A stretch of 64,000 nt of DNA from Thermoleophilales bacterium (lineage in GTDB: Bacteria > Actinomycetota > Thermoleophilia > Solirubrobacterales > 70-9). The stretch is from contig JACJWZ010000001.1 in NCBI GenBank assembly GCA_020636895.1, forward strand, positions 1,231,501 to 1,295,500. Reading direction: 5' to 3'. The position numbers were made by a program, and so were the translations under genes. The notes under the pieces are model-generated. The model ran no database searches. It was not told where the DNA came from and saw nothing but the letters and a program-made list of their open reading frames with translations. Of the stretch, positions 54,966-63,483 are shown one piece after another (position 1 is the first letter of the stretch; each line of letters opens with the position of its first letter).

Positions 54966-55476
54966 GGTTGTCGCCCATCATGAAGTAGTGGTCGTCCGGA
55001 ATCGTGACCTCTTTGGGGAAATTGCAGCGAGAGCCGCCGCCGCAGGGCTCCGTGAAGCTGTCATCGATCTGCTCGCCGTTGACGATCGCGTGTCCGTCGA
55101 CGATCTTCAGCGTGTCTCCGGGGGTCGCGACGATCCGCTTGATGAAGTTGTCGCTCTCGTGCTCGCTGGCGGTCTCGATGCAGACCTGTCCAGCGGGGGG
55201 CTGAGAGCCGCTGTCCCCGCAGCGCTCCGTCTGAGCGCCCTCGGGCGGGTGGAAGACGACGATGTCGCCGATCTTCGGATCGGTGAAGTGGTAGCTGACG
55301 CGCTCGACGAGAACGCGCTGGCCCTTCTCCAGCGTCGGGATCATCGATCCAGACGGGATCACGTACGGCTTGACGACGAACGCCTGGATCAGAAGCGCGA
55401 GGCCGACCGCGAAAGCGACGATCGCCAGTAGCTCGACGATCGCGCCGAGCGTGGACTGCGGCCGGGGCAGGCGCAT
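54859..55476 (-). CDS. lepB: Signal peptidase I
   Basis: 205 residues. One N-terminal membrane helix (IVELLAIVAFAVGLALLIQA), catalytic Ser44 in IPSGSMIPTLEKGQRVLV and the general base Lys113 in NFIKRIVATPGD. The Cys-containing loop TERCGDSGSQPPAGQVCIE and the C-terminal GDNRGSSDDSRFWGPVP are standard. It removes Sec/Tat signal peptides on the outer face of the membrane; the window has several secreted proteins. Starts 15 bp after rplS. Confidence 0.95.
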   Translation of the reverse strand: MRLPRPQSTLGAIVELLAIVAFAVGLALLIQAFVVKPYVIPSGSMIPTLEKGQRVLVERVSYHFTDPKIGDIVVFHPPEGAQTERCGDSGSQPPAGQVCIETASEHESDNFIKRIVATPGDTLKIVDGHAIVNGEQIDDSFTEPCGGGSRCNFPKEVTIPDDHYFMMGDNRGSSDDSRFWGPVPRDWIIGEAFATYWPPDRIGIF

Positions 55477-55491
55477 CCCGAAGCTACCGCC

Positions 55492-56196
55492 CTACGCGGT
55501 GGGCTCGGACTTCCCGTCGTCCTCGGAGTCCGCGTCGGACTCGGCTGCTCCCTCGTCTGTTGACTCGGAGGACTCGGAGGCCTCCCCGGCCTCCTCCTCG
55601 GCGTCGTCGGCCTGAGCGTCGTCATCGGACTCCGCGCTCGCCTCGGGCTCGGCGTCGGCATCCGCGCCGTCCTCAGCGGCCTCGGCCTCCGGCTCCTCAG
55701 CGGCCTCCGGCTCCTCGACCTCGGCAGCGGGGACCTCGGTGAGCTCCTCCTCGCCCTCGGTCGCGGGCATCGCCTGCGGAGCCTCGACCTGGGTCGTGCC
55801 CTCGGCGTCGACGGCCTCGTCCTGATCGGCGCCGAGCGCGTCGTCGGAGATACCCCAGCGCCGCTCGGCGACGCGGGCGGCCTTACCGACGCGATCGCGC
55901 AGGTAGTAGAGCTTGGCGCGACGGACGTCGCCGCGAGCGGCGACCTCGAGCAGCTCGATCTTCGGGGAATGCAGCGGGAACGTCCGCTCCACGCCGACCC
56001 CGAAGGACTGCTTGCGGACGGTGAAGGTCTCGCGCACGCCGCTGCCCTGGCGCTTGATGACGACCCCCTCGAAGACCTGCGTACGGGTGCGGCTGCCCTC
56101 GATGACCTGGAAGTGGACGCGGAGCCGATCGCCGGCGATGAAGTCGGGGCGCTTCTGCAGCTGCTCCTTCTCGATGGTGTCGATGATCGTGCTCAT
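55492..56196 (-). CDS. rplS: 50S ribosomal protein L19 with long acidic C-terminal tail
   Basis: 234 residues, twice the usual ~115. Residues 1-115 are canonical bL19: IEKEQLQKRPDFIAGDRLRV, VFEGVVIKRQGSGVRETFTV, SFGVGVERTFPLHSPKIELL and AKLYYLRDRVGKAARV. From about residue 118 there is a very acidic, Ala/Glu/Asp/Ser-rich tail to the C-terminus (for example EEPEAAEEPEAEAAEDGADA), likely disordered. The tail sits on the intersubunit-facing side if attached at the usual C-terminus. It could be a histone-like mimic or a solubility tag; no known function. Confidence 0.95.
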   Translation of the reverse strand: MSTIIDTIEKEQLQKRPDFIAGDRLRVHFQVIEGSRTRTQVFEGVVIKRQGSGVRETFTVRKQSFGVGVERTFPLHSPKIELLEVAARGDVRRAKLYYLRDRVGKAARVAERRWGISDDALGADQDEAVDAEGTTQVEAPQAMPATEGEEELTEVPAAEVEEPEAAEEPEAEAAEDGADADAEPEASAESDDDAQADDAEEEAGEASESSESTDEGAAESDADSEDDGKSEPTA

Positions 56197-56278
56197 GTGG
56201 GCTTGGTGGCTGTGCCTTTGCGGGCTGGGGTGCGTTCGCGGGCGGCGGTGGCCGGACCCCGCGGGCCGGGAATAGTAG

Positions 56279-56956
56279 CTAAGCGCCGGGCTCTTGCTGC
56301 GCGCCCCGCTCCCGGCTCCGCTCGTGCCTCCATTCGCGCACCCGTTCGTGGTCGCCGGAGAGCAGCACGTCGGGGACGTCCCAGCCCCTGTAGACGGGCG
56401 GTCGCGTGTAGTGCGGGTACTCGGGGTTGCCCTCGAGATCCGCCGAGAACGACTCCTCCCGGGCGCTGTCGGCGTGCCCGAGAGCGCCCGGCAGCTTGCG
56501 TAGGACGGCGTCGGCGACGACCATCGCCGCGAGCTCCCCGCCGGCGAGGACGTAGCGCCCGATCGAGATCGCGTCGGTGCAGAGATGCTCGCGGACGCGC
56601 TCGTCGACGCCCTCGTAGCGCCCGCAGAGCAGCGTCAGCTCGGGCTCGGCGGCCAACTCGAGGGCGAGGTCCTCGTCGAACATGCGCCCCGACGGCGTCA
56701 TCAGAACGATCCGGCGGCCCGCACGGCTGTCACCGTAGGCCGCCTGCAGGGCGGCATCGACGACGTCGACGCGCATCACCATCCCGGCGCCACCGCCGTA
56801 AGGGGAGTCGTCGACCTGGCCCGCGCTGAGGGGCGTCGTCGCGCGGTAGTCGAGGAAGCGGAGCTCGGAGCCGGCGGCGATGCAGTTGCGGACGTGCCGC
56901 TGGCTCTCGAACCACTCGAACCAGTGGGGAAAGAGCGTGAAGACGTCGAGTTGCAT
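56279..56956 (-). CDS. trmD: tRNA (guanine37-N1)-methyltransferase
   Basis: 225 residues. Trefoil-knot SPOUT enzyme that methylates G37 next to the anticodon and prevents +1 frameshifts. Motifs: MQLDVFTLFPHWFEWFESQR, DDSPYGGGAGMVMRVD, LTLLCGRYEGVDERV (S-adenosylmethionine knot) and YVLAGGELAAMVVADAVLR. The C-terminal HYTRPPVYRGWDVPDVLLSG is the usual extension. The rimM gene that usually precedes it is absent: khpA ends 31 bp upstream. Confidence 0.96.
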   Translation of the reverse strand: MQLDVFTLFPHWFEWFESQRHVRNCIAAGSELRFLDYRATTPLSAGQVDDSPYGGGAGMVMRVDVVDAALQAAYGDSRAGRRIVLMTPSGRMFDEDLALELAAEPELTLLCGRYEGVDERVREHLCTDAISIGRYVLAGGELAAMVVADAVLRKLPGALGHADSAREESFSADLEGNPEYPHYTRPPVYRGWDVPDVLLSGDHERVREWRHERSRERGAQQEPGA

Positions 56957-56987
56957 CGGGAGAGCGGCGGGCTCAGCCGCGCCAGCC

Positions 56988-57218
56988 TCAGTCGAGGATG
57001 TCGACGATGACGCGCCTGTCGTCGCGCGAACCGGCGGCGCGAGCGACGGTGCGGATCGCGTTGGCGATGCGGCCGCCGCGGCCGATCACACGGCCGAGGT
57101 CGTCGTCGGCGACGGTCACCTCGAGCACGAGGTCACCGTCCTCGTCGAACTCCTCGACCCCGACGGCGTCAGGGTCTTCGACCAGCGCCCGGACGAGGAA
57201 CTCGACGAGCTCGCGCAT
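56988..57218 (-). CDS. khpA: KH-domain RNA-binding protein KhpA
   Basis: 76 residues, single KH domain. RNA-binding GxxG loop in LGRVIGRGGRIANAIRTVAR, preceded by the N-terminal helix MRELVEFLVRALVEDPDAV. Works with KhpB and Jag-type proteins in RNA binding and cell-envelope growth in Gram-positives. Sits between rpsP and trmD, as in many actinobacteria. Confidence 0.92.
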   Translation of the reverse strand: MRELVEFLVRALVEDPDAVGVEEFDEDGDLVLEVTVADDDLGRVIGRGGRIANAIRTVARAAGSRDDRRVIVDILD

Positions 57219-57232
57219 CGCGGGCCTGGCGC

Positions 57233-57490
57233 CTAGGCGCCCGAGGCGACGTCGGCATCGTGGGCGCGAAGCAGCTTGGCGACCGTCTTCGAGGGCTGCG
57301 CCCCCTGGTCGATCCAGTGCTGGGCGCGCTCGCTGTCGATGACGATCTGGGAGGGCTCCGTCTGCGGGTTGTAGCTGCCGATCGTCTCGATCGTGCGGCC
57401 ATCACGCGGGGAGCGCTTGTCGGCGACGACGATGCGCCAGATCGGGTTCTTGGAGGAACCCGCCCTTCTGAGTCTGATTCGTACTGCCAT
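57233..57490 (-). CDS. rpsP: 30S ribosomal protein S16 (bS16)
   Basis: 85 residues: MAVRIRLRRAGSSKNPIWRI at the start, PQTEPSQIVIDSERAQHWID and a C-terminal VAKLLRAHD helix. Small-subunit assembly protein with an intrinsic DNase-like fold in some species. First gene of the rpsP-khpA-trmD-rplS-lepB-rnhB run, 79 bp downstream of ffh. Confidence 0.97.
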   Translation of the reverse strand: MAVRIRLRRAGSSKNPIWRIVVADKRSPRDGRTIETIGSYNPQTEPSQIVIDSERAQHWIDQGAQPSKTVAKLLRAHDADVASGA

Positions 57491-57569
57491 TGCGGCGGCG
57501 CAGGTTACACATCGCGGCCTCCGACCGCGAGCGCAGCGCGCCGGACATCGGCGCGGGGCGGCAGCTTCG

Positions 57570-58925
57570 TCAGCGTCGGCGGCCGCGAGTGAGCTGACCC
57601 TGCAGCATCGCCTCGGGGTTGGGCATCCGCCCCGACGCCATCGCTCGCATCATCTTCCGCATCTGGTCGAACTGCTTGGTGAGCTGCTTGACGGCCTGCA
57701 CGTTCGTCCCCGAGCCCGCGGCGATGCGGCGGCGGCGGGAGCCGCGGATGACGTCCGGATTGGCCCGCTCCTCGGCGGTCATCGAGAGGATGATCGCCTC
57801 GAGCCGGTCGAGCTCGCGGTCATCGAGGTTGGCGTTCTTGAGCTCCTTCATCGCCTTCCCCATCCCGGGCATCATCCCCAGCACGCTGCTCAGCGGGCCC
57901 ATCTTGCGGATCTGCTTGAGCTGCTTGAGGAAGTCGTCGAGCGTGAACTGGTCCTGGCGCATCTTGCGCTCCAGCTCCTCGGCCTCGGAGGCGTCCATCT
58001 CCTTCTCGGCCTTCTCGATCAGCGAGAGGACGTCGCCCATCCCGAGGATCCGCTGCGCCATGCGGTCGGGGTGGAACTTCTCGAGCTGGTCGAGCTTCTC
58101 GCCCGTCGAGGCGTAGAGGATCGGCTTCCCCGTGACGGCCTTGACGCTGAGCGCGGCGCCGCCACGGGCGTCGCCGTCGAGCTTGGTCATGACGACGCCG
58201 TCGAACTCGGTCGCCTCGGCGAACTGCTCGGCGACGTTCACCGCATCCTGACCGGTCATCGCGTCGACGACCAGAAGCACGTCGTGGGGACGCGTCCGCT
58301 TCTTGATCTGGACGAGCTCGTCCATCAGCTCGGCGTCGACGTGCAGGCGGCCGGCGGTGTCGACGATCAGCACGTCGAGCTCCTGCGCCCGCGCCTGCCC
58401 CAGCGCCCACTCGGCGATGTCGACCGGGCTGCGCTCGGTTCCCTGCGAGAAGACGGTGACCCCGGCCTGGCCGCCGAGGCGCTCGAGCTGCTCGACCGCG
58501 GCGGGACGCTGCGTGTCGCAGGCGGCGACGCCGACGCCCTTGCCCTCGTTCTTCAACGACAGCGCGAGCTTGGCGGTGGCGGTCGTCTTGCCGGAACCCT
58601 GCAGGCCGGCCATGAGGATCACGGTCGGTCCCTTCGAGGCGAAGATCAGCTCCCGGCCCGAGCCACCCATCAGCTCCGCGAGCTGCTCGTTGACGACCTT
58701 GACGACCATCTGGCCGGGGTCGAGGCTCTCGAGCACGCCCTCGCCGATCGCCTTCTCGCGGACGGCGGCGACGAACTGCTTGGTGACCTTGAAGTTGACG
58801 TCGGCCTCGAGCAGCGCGAGGCGGATCTCGCGCATCGCCTTGTCGACGTCGGACTCGCTCAGCTTCCCGCGCGAGCGCAGGTCGCTCATGGTGCCCTGGA
58901 GGCGCTCTGAGAGCTGGTCGAACAT
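57570..58925 (-). CDS. ffh: Signal recognition particle protein Ffh
   Basis: 451 residues. NG domain: AGLQGSGKTTTATAKLALSL, VDTAGRLHVDAELMDELVQI, TKLDGDARGGAALSV. The C-terminal Met-rich M domain that binds signal peptides and 4.5S RNA is in QIRKMGPLSSVLGMMPGMGK and the MRKMMRAMASGRMPNPEAML end. Targets ribosomes to FtsY at the membrane; ftsY is 760 bp away. Divergent from a secreted protein gene. Confidence 0.96.
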   Translation of the reverse strand: MFDQLSERLQGTMSDLRSRGKLSESDVDKAMREIRLALLEADVNFKVTKQFVAAVREKAIGEGVLESLDPGQMVVKVVNEQLAELMGGSGRELIFASKGPTVILMAGLQGSGKTTATAKLALSLKNEGKGVGVAACDTQRPAAVEQLERLGGQAGVTVFSQGTERSPVDIAEWALGQARAQELDVLIVDTAGRLHVDAELMDELVQIKKRTRPHDVLLVVDAMTGQDAVNVAEQFAEATEFDGVVMTKLDGDARGGAALSVKAVTGKPILYASTGEKLDQLEKFHPDRMAQRILGMGDVLSLIEKAEKEMDASEAEELERKMRQDQFTLDDFLKQLKQIRKMGPLSSVLGMMPGMGKAMKELKNANLDDRELDRLEAIILSMTAEERANPDVIRGSRRRRIAAGSGTNVQAVKQLTKQFDQMRKMMRAMASGRMPNPEAMLQGQLTRGRRR

Positions 58926-59012
58926 CAGGCGGGGGAGCTTAGTCTCAGATCGATCTCGCCCGCCGGAAAGGTGACCACAGCACCGGAGTTCGTAGTAGGA
59001 TCGTCCTGCGTG

Positions 59013-59681
59013 ATGGGCAGGCTCAGATCGAAGGTCACCTTCGCGAACGTCACCTCGCTCGTGGCCCTCTTCGTCGCTCTCGGCGGGACGGCCTACGCCG
59101 TGACTCAGCTCGACGGAAGCAAGATCGTCAACCGATCGGTGCCGGCCAAGAAGCTGAAGAAGAACACCGTGACCGGCACCGAGATAAAGGAGTCGAAGCT
59201 CGGAACCGTGAAGAGCGCCGAGGTCTCGGATCGAACTCTCCAGTTGACCGTCTCCGAGCCGAAGGGGAAATCGAAACGGGCAGCACGAGAACTGAGTGCC
59301 GGGGGTGATTCGAGCTCATCTCTCCTGAAGCTCTCAGTCGGGCAAACTCAATCCCTGCTCACGTCGGGACCGTTTGAGCTCACCGCCTCCTGCATCGACG
59401 TGGGCGGCGAACCGCGGCTGAGGGCGGTTGCGACCTCGTCGGAAGCCGGCACCTACGTTGCCGGCGCCGGCCACGCCGGCCCGTTCGGACCCGGTGAGGA
59501 GGTGCCGTTGGTCGACGTCGATGGGCCGCCCTTCCCCGCTGGCATCCTGAACGGAAGTGGGATCGGGACGACCTTCGTGGCGCCGAGCGGAGCCACCCTT
59601 CAGCTCGGAGGAGTCGGGGTGCTCTTCGGCACCCAGATCCTCGGCGCCGACTGCGTCGCCAGCGCCTACGGCATCGGCTGA
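59013..59681 (+). CDS. Secreted/anchored protein with repeated NSVxxKxL-type motifs
   Basis: 222 residues from ATG 59013. N-terminal segment VTFANVTSLVALFVALGGTA is a signal peptide or membrane anchor of a kind very common in this actinobacterial class. It is followed by short repeats IVNRSVPAKKLKKNTVTGTE and IKESKLGTVKSAEVSD, an I-x-N/x-x-S-V pattern like that of collagen-like/pentapeptide-style surface proteins, and by a C-terminal beta domain. Function unknown; probably cell-surface. Confidence 0.8.
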   Translation: MGRLRSKVTFANVTSLVALFVALGGTAYAVTQLDGSKIVNRSVPAKKLKKNTVTGTEIKESKLGTVKSAEVSDRTLQLTVSEPKGKSKRAARELSAGGDSSSSLLKLSVGQTQSLLTSGPFELTASCIDVGGEPRLRAVATSSEAGTYVAGAGHAGPFGPGEEVPLVDVDGPPFPAGILNGSGIGTTFVAPSGATLQLGGVGVLFGTQILGADCVASAYGIG

Positions 59682-59684
59682 GAG

Positions 59685-60689
59685 CTACTCACCGAGCAGA
59701 GCCGCCGAGAACTCCTGCGCGTCGAACGGGCGCAGGTCCTCGATCCCTTCACCGACGCCGATCAGCTTCACCGGGATCCCGAGCTCGCCGGCGATCGCGA
59801 GCGCGATGCCGCCCTTGGCCGTGCCGTCGAGCTTGGTCAGCGCGACGCCGGAGACATCGACGGCCTCTGAGAACACCTTCGCCTGCCGCAACCCGTTCTG
59901 ACCGGTCGTCGAGTCGACGACGATCAGCGTCTCCGACGGCCCGGCATCGATCTGCTTGCGGATCACGCGGTTGACCTTGGCCAGCTCCTCCATCAGGTCG
60001 GCGCGATTGTGGAGGCGTCCTGCGGTGTCGACCAGGACGACGTCGGTGCCGCGGGCCTTGGCGGCGGCCAGCGCGTCGAAGACGACCGAGCCCGCGTCCT
60101 GACCCGTCTCGGCCTTGACGATGTCGCAGCCCGCGCGCTCAGCCCAGGTGCCGAGCTGCTCGACCGCCGCGGCGCGGTATGTGTCGGCCGCCGCGACCAT
60201 CACAGAGAGGCCGGCCTCGCGGCTCAGGTGCCAGGCGAGCTTGCCGACGGTCGTCGTCTTGCCGGTTCCGTTGACGCCGACGATCAGGACGACGGCGGGG
60301 CGCGGTCGCAGGTCGACGCGCGTGTTGCCGTCACCTGCGGCGAGGTCCGCGAGGAGCTCGACGAGGCGGGCGCGGACCGCCTCGGCGCCCTCGACGCGGC
60401 CGGCCTCGACCTCCGCCTCGAGACGCCCGACGACGTCGGCGGTGGTGCGCGCGCCGACGTCGGCCATGATCAGCGCCTCCTCGAGCCGCTCCCAGGTCTC
60501 GGCGTCGAGGGTCTCGAACAGGCTGGCGCTGAGCTCGGCGCCGAGCGCCTCACGACTCGTCGCCAGGCTCTCGCGGAGGCGGCGGAAGAAGCCGCGGCGC
60601 TGCGGCTCCTCCTCCCCGGCCGGCGCGGAGGCGGCGGGATCGAGCTCGCGGTCGCCGACGTCGAGGAGGTCTGCCCAGGTGGTCGCCAT
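59685..60689 (-). CDS. ftsY: Signal recognition particle receptor FtsY
   Basis: 334 residues from ATG 60689; the longer open frame to 60854 is Arg/Pro-rich noise. N domain RGFFRRLRESLATSREALGA (membrane-binding helix-like), G domain VGVNGTGKTTTVGKLAWHLS, VDTAGRLHNRADLMEELAKV, TKLDGTAKGGIALAI. The acidic A domain of E. coli FtsY is nearly absent. Partner of Ffh in co-translational targeting. The stop lies 4 bp from the stop of the convergent secreted-protein gene. Confidence 0.94.
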   Translation of the reverse strand: MATTWADLLDVGDRELDPAASAPAGEEEPQRRGFFRRLRESLATSREALGAELSASLFETLDAETWERLEEALIMADVGARTTADVVGRLEAEVEAGRVEGAEAVRARLVELLADLAAGDGNTRVDLRPRPAVVLIVGVNGTGKTTTVGKLAWHLSREAGLSVMVAAADTYRAAAVEQLGTWAERAGCDIVKAETGQDAGSVVFDALAAAKARGTDVVLVDTAGRLHNRADLMEELAKVNRVIRKQIDAGPSETLIVVDSTTGQNGLRQAKVFSEAVDVSGVALTKLDGTAKGGIALAIAGELGIPVKLIGVGEGIEDLRPFDAQEFSAALLGE

Positions 60690-60887
60690 GAGGCGGGGAA
60701 TGTAGTCAGTCGCGGTCGGACGCCGTCGGCTGTGGCTGGGCGACCGACGTGAACCGAGCGGACCCGCTCGGGCCCGGCGAACGGCGACGGGGGCTCGTCC
60801 TGGGATCCACCCGGCTCGAGGTGCGCCGGCGTCGGCCTCGCGTCCGTCCCGCACGCGGGTCGGGAGCGCACCCTTGCCGGGAAGGGG

Positions 60888-63389
60888 TCAGGCGGCCGCT
60901 GTGGAGTCGTCCGCCTCTTCGCCGTCTGCCACGTCGTCAGATCCGAGATCCGCCTGACCGAGCTGCTGCTCGCGGGGCAGGCGGCGGGAGATCACCTTGG
61001 TGGCGCCGTCCTGCATGGAGACTCCGTAGAGGACGTCGGCGGCGTCCATGGTGCGCTTCTGGTGGGTGACGATGACGAACTGGGCGCGGTCGGAGAAGCG
61101 CCGGACGAGCTGCAGGAAGCGGTCGATGTTGGCGTCGTCGAGGGCGGCCTCGACCTCGTCGAGGATGTAGAAGGGCGAGGGCCGGGCGAGGAAGACGCTG
61201 AAGACGAAAGCGAGCGCCACGAGCGACTTCTCGCCGCCGGAGAGGAGCGAGAGGCGCCGTGTCGCCTTGCCGGCGGGTGTGACCTCGATCTCGACCCCGG
61301 CGGAGTCGGCGCTGCCGTCGGCCTCGGCATCGGGATCGGCCCCCGGGTCGGCATCGGGATCGGTCTCCTCGGCCGCGGCCCGCGGCTCCCCGCCGGCCTC
61401 GCCGCCGGAGCCCGACCGGGCCTCACCGGCCTCCTCGGCCTCACGGAAGGCCGCCGCGGCGTCGGAGCCGGTGCGGGCGTCCTCGGGATCGGCGCCGCCG
61501 AGCACGCGCTTGGGCCGCTGCTCCTCGACCAACCGGAGGCGGCCGGAGCCGCCGGGGAACATGTGCTCGATCAGCTCCTCGAAGTTCCTCTGCGCGGCCT
61601 CGAAGGTCTCCTCGAAGGCGGCGGTGATCTCTCGGTCGGTCTGACGGATCAGCTTCTGCAGCTCGTCGAGCGCCTTCTCGAGGTCCTCGCGCTGCGCCTC
61701 CAGGTCGGCGACGTGCTCCTTCGCCTGCTGGTACTCGCCCTCCGCCAGCGGGTTGACCGGGCCGAGCTGCTCGCGACGGCGGATCAGCCGTTCGATGGCG
61801 GCCTCGATGCGGACGCGCTCGTCTTCCTCGAGGCGCGCGGGCTCCGGGGACTCGCCTTCCTCGGGTGCGAGCTTGGCGATGATCCGCGCCCACTCGGCCT
61901 CCGCCTCCTCGCGGCGGTCGCGAAGCTGGGCGGCGCCGACCTCCGCCGAGGTGACGCGCTCGGAGATCGTCCGCAGCTCGCCCTGTAGCTCGGCCTCCGC
62001 CCGCGAGCAATCACGCAGCTCGGAGGCGAGCTCGTCGCCGGCGCGGGCGCCGACGACCTGCTCCTCAACGCGGGAGGCGCGCAGGCCGACCGCGTCGCGC
62101 GCCTGGGCTAGAGCGGCGCAGAGCGTCGCCAGCGTCGTCGCCAGGTCCGCCTCGGCTTCGACCCGCTGCTCGAGCGAGTCCTGGCGGCGATGGCCGAGCA
62201 TGTCCTCGGCGCGGCGGGCGCTGCGAACGGCGCGCTCGGCGCCGTTGCGAACCCGGGCGAGAGCTCCGAGGCGCTCCTCCACGTCGCCGGCGTCGATCGC
62301 ATCGGCGATCCCACCGGAGGCGTCGGCGAGCGCCTCGCGCGCCGATTCGAGCTCCCGGGCGAGCGTGGCCTCGGCGTCGCGCTCGGTCGCGCGCAGCTCA
62401 GCCGCAAGTGCCCCCAGGGCCGCCCGCCGTCGCTCGACGGCGGCGCGGAGCTCGGCCTCGCGGGTCGCGATCGCCTCGGTCCTGGCCCCGAGCCGCTCGT
62501 GCGCGGCCCGCAGCGCCGTCAGGTCGGCCCACACCGCGGTGCGCTCCCGGTCGCGCTCGGCGAGCCTGTCCTCAACGGCGGAGCGGCGCTTGCGCGCTTC
62601 CTCGACCAGCGATTCCACCCGGTCACGCTCCGCCCGCGCCTCGAGCGCGGCCTTCTCAGCCACCGCGAGATCGCCGTCGCCGACGGAGAGCCGGTCCCCG
62701 AGGAGCTGAAGCTTCAGCTCCATCGACTGCCGCTCGAGGCGGGCGTGGGTCTCGGCGGCGTTGGCCTGCGCCCGCAGGGGGCGCAGACGCGAACGCGCCT
62801 CGCGCTCGACGTCGAGGGCGCGGTCGAGGTTCTGCCGCGTCCGCTCGAGCTTGAGCTGCGCGCGACGGCGGCGCTTGCGGTGCTTGCCGAGCCCCGCGGC
62901 CTCCTCGATCAGCAGGCGCCGCTCGCGCGGCTTGGAGAGGACGATCGCCTCGACCTTGCCCTGTCCGATCACCGAGTGCATCTCACGGCCGAGGGAGGCG
63001 TCCGAGAGCGCGTCGGAGACGTCGGAGAGACGGCAGCGGGCACCGTTGAGGCGGTAGCCACCATCGCCGGCGCGATCGAGAGAGCGGGTAACGGAGATCT
63101 CCGAGAACTCGGATCCGGCCGCGCCGTCGGAGTTGTCGATGACGACCTCGACCTCGGCGGCGCTCCGGGCGGAGCGCTCGCGGCCGCCGGCGAAGATCAC
63201 GTCCTGCATGCTCTGGCCGCGCACCGCCAGCGGGCTCTGCTCGCCGAGCGCCCAGAGCACTCCGTCGGTGATGTTCGACTTCCCGCAGCCGTTCGGCCCG
63301 ACGATCACGCTGACGCCGGGCGAGAACTCGAGCTGGGTGCGCTCGGGGAAGGACTTGAAGCCCTTCAGGGTGATCGACTTCAGGTGCAA
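60888..63389 (-). CDS. smc: Short SMC protein without recognisable hinge
   Basis: 833 residues (typical bacterial SMC about 1150-1200). TTG start at 63389 with AGGAG upstream; it opens LHLKSITLKGFKSFPERTQL. Walker A GPNGCGKSNI (31-40), C-terminal signature LSGGEKS (~716-722) and Walker B FYILDEVEAAL (~740-750) are intact, and VGIGLG-like head features and LGPVNPLAEGEYQQAKEH match SMC. The coiled-coil region between heads (~180-560) lacks the Gly-rich hinge. An acidic ~70-residue insert (~625-698) lies in the C-terminal head before the signature. It should organise and segregate chromosomes with ScpAB, but dimerisation may differ. Confidence 0.85.
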   Translation of the reverse strand: MHLKSITLKGFKSFPERTQLEFSPGVSVIVGPNGCGKSNITDGVLWALGEQSPLAVRGQSMQDVIFAGGRERSARSAAEVEVVIDNSDGAAGSEFSEISVTRSLDRAGDGGYRLNGARCRLSDVSDALSDASLGREMHSVIGQGKVEAIVLSKPRERRLLIEEAAGLGKHRKRRRRAQLKLERTRQNLDRALDVEREARSRLRPLRAQANAAETHARLERQSMELKLQLLGDRLSVGDGDLAVAEKAALEARAERDRVESLVEEARKRRSAVEDRLAERDRERTAVWADLTALRAAHERLGARTEAIATREAELRAAVERRRAALGALAAELRATERDAEATLARELESAREALADASGGIADAIDAGDVEERLGALARVRNGAERAVRSARRAEDMLGHRRQDSLEQRVEAEADLATTLATLCAALAQARDAVGLRASRVEEQVVGARAGDELASELRDCSRAEAELQGELRTISERVTSAEVGAAQLRDRREEAEAEWARIIAKLAPEEGESPEPARLEEDERVRIEAAIERLIRRREQLGPVNPLAEGEYQQAKEHVADLEAQREDLEKALDELQKLIRQTDREITAAFEETFEAAQRNFEELIEHMFPGGSGRLRLVEEQRPKRVLGGADPEDARTGSDAAAAFREAEEAGEARSGSGGEAGGEPRAAAEETDPDADPGADPDAEADGSADSAGVEIEVTPAGKATRRLSLLSGGEKSLVALAFVFSVFLARPSPFYILDEVEAALDDANIDRFLQLVRRFSDRAQFVIVTHQKRTMDAADVLYGVSMQDGATKVISRRLPREQQLGQADLGSDDVADGEEADDSTAAA

Positions 63390-63483
63390 GGCAGCTTCTC
63401 TCCTGGTGCTCTCCCGCCGGGTAGCGTCGAGGTTGGCTCGGACGTGACGAGGCGTCCCCCCGACCCCGGCGGGAAACCCCTGC

